A stretch of 6,548 nt of DNA from ATZT02 sp038145175 (GTDB lineage: Bacteria > Actinomycetota > Actinomycetes > S36-B12 > UBA5976). A program made the position numbers and the translations under genes. Under the pieces are notes generated by a model. That model ran no database searches and had not been told where the DNA came from. It was given only the letters and a program-made list of their open reading frames with translations. Below are positions 6,249 to 6,548 of the stretch, piece after piece; the first letter of the stretch is position 1, and the number at the start of each line of letters is the position of its first letter. The stretch is taken from assembly GCA_038145175.1 (NCBI GenBank), contig JAYQPE010000020.1, positions 1 to 6,548 of the forward strand. The letters run 5' to 3'.

Positions 6249-6548
6249 TTGAGCACGCCGTTAGGAAACTCCCTTAATTCGAGCAAAAACTTAAAGTCAA
6301 AAAGAAAAAAATGGTTGCTTATTGTGCTTGCGATTGCCCCAATTCCACTATTTGGTTCCGTATTGGCGGCAAATATCACGATTTCAGGTACCGGTGGAAC
6401 GGCGGATGTTGTGGAGTTTGGACAAGGTTCTGCTTCAGCTACTGCCTGTGACACCTCCATGAACACGGCGCTTAACACTACTTATAACGGAACTACCTTT
6501 ATGCTGAGCACGATCGTTTTAATTAATGTTGATGGGACTGCCTCTGGT
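6249..6548 (+). CDS. Secreted beta-rich surface protein, N-terminal part (runs off the window)
   Basis: The first 100 residues are visible; the gene continues beyond the right edge. It opens with TTG after a good ribosome binding site. The start is a signal peptide: basic n-region (KSKRKK, 16-21), hydrophobic core WLLIVLAIAPIPLFG (22-36), and a likely cleavage after VLA (38-40) or the next Ala. The mature part begins NITISGTGGTADVVEFGQG and continues ATACDTSMNTALNTTYNG, a beta-strand pattern rich in Thr, Ser and Gly with one Cys (residue 69 region). From memory, similar (V)EFGQG...ATACD segments recur in secreted proteins of freshwater actinobacteria, of unknown role; pilin-like or surface-layer-like structural roles are possible. 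It is divergent from the TetR gene with a 103-base gap holding the TetR operator, so it may belong to the regulon. The frame, start and secretion are well supported; the function is not known. Confidence 0.85.
   Translation, partial: MSTPLGNSLNSSKNLKSKRKKWLLIVLAIAPIPLFGSVLAANITISGTGGTADVVEFGQGSASATACDTSMNTALNTTYNGTTFMLSTIVLINVDGTASG

Noticed and set aside
6191..6478. 95-codon minus-strand open frame over the right-edge gene
   Set aside because: It crosses the divergent regulatory region and the signal peptide of the plus-strand protein. The plus-strand reading has a ribosome binding site and a real signal peptide; the minus one has neither.

Overview
The window looks like a piece of an AT-rich bacterial chromosome that encodes cell-surface functions. 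The best guess is a low-GC actinobacterium of the small planktonic freshwater type. That guess rests on the low GC, the frequent TTG starts, the large secreted beta-rich proteins and a partial surface protein with a (V/E)EFGQG...ATACD-type motif that I associate from memory with such genomes. No 16S or marker gene is present, so the taxonomy is inference.

Layout: (1) Bases 1-104 are a short leader without a supportable gene. (2) 105-3353 (+) encodes a 1082-residue secreted or membrane-anchored mosaic protein. It has an N-terminal signal/anchor segment, a VNAAL-like beta module, a diverged C-type-lectin-like domain, a bacterial Ig-like repeat, an NGSFE/FAELNA jelly-roll-like domain, a further Ig-like module and a C-terminal module that resembles the N-terminal one. 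(3) 3346-5460 (-) encodes a 704-residue polytopic membrane protein with the hallmarks of GT-C-type glycosyltransferases. It meets gene 2 tail to tail, and the two share an 8-bp overlap inside a 12-bp palindrome. (4) 5462-6145 (-) encodes a TetR-family repressor, one nucleotide upstream of the membrane protein, so the two form one transcription unit. (5) 6146-6248 is a divergent regulatory region. It holds a near-consensus promoter for the TetR unit (TTGAAC-18-TATAAT), overlapped by a perfect 7-bp inverted repeat that is a very good candidate for the TetR operator. (6) 6249 to the right edge (+) is the start of a second secreted beta-rich protein, cut off by the window.

Working model (inference): the TetR protein represses its own unit, and possibly the divergent surface protein, from the single palindrome. 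It would thereby coordinate a membrane glycosyltransferase-like protein with secreted, possibly carbohydrate-binding or glycosylated surface proteins. The 1082-aa protein lies on the other side of the membrane protein and has its own promoter region. I see no CRISPR array, tRNA, rRNA, insertion sequence or convincing intrinsic terminator.
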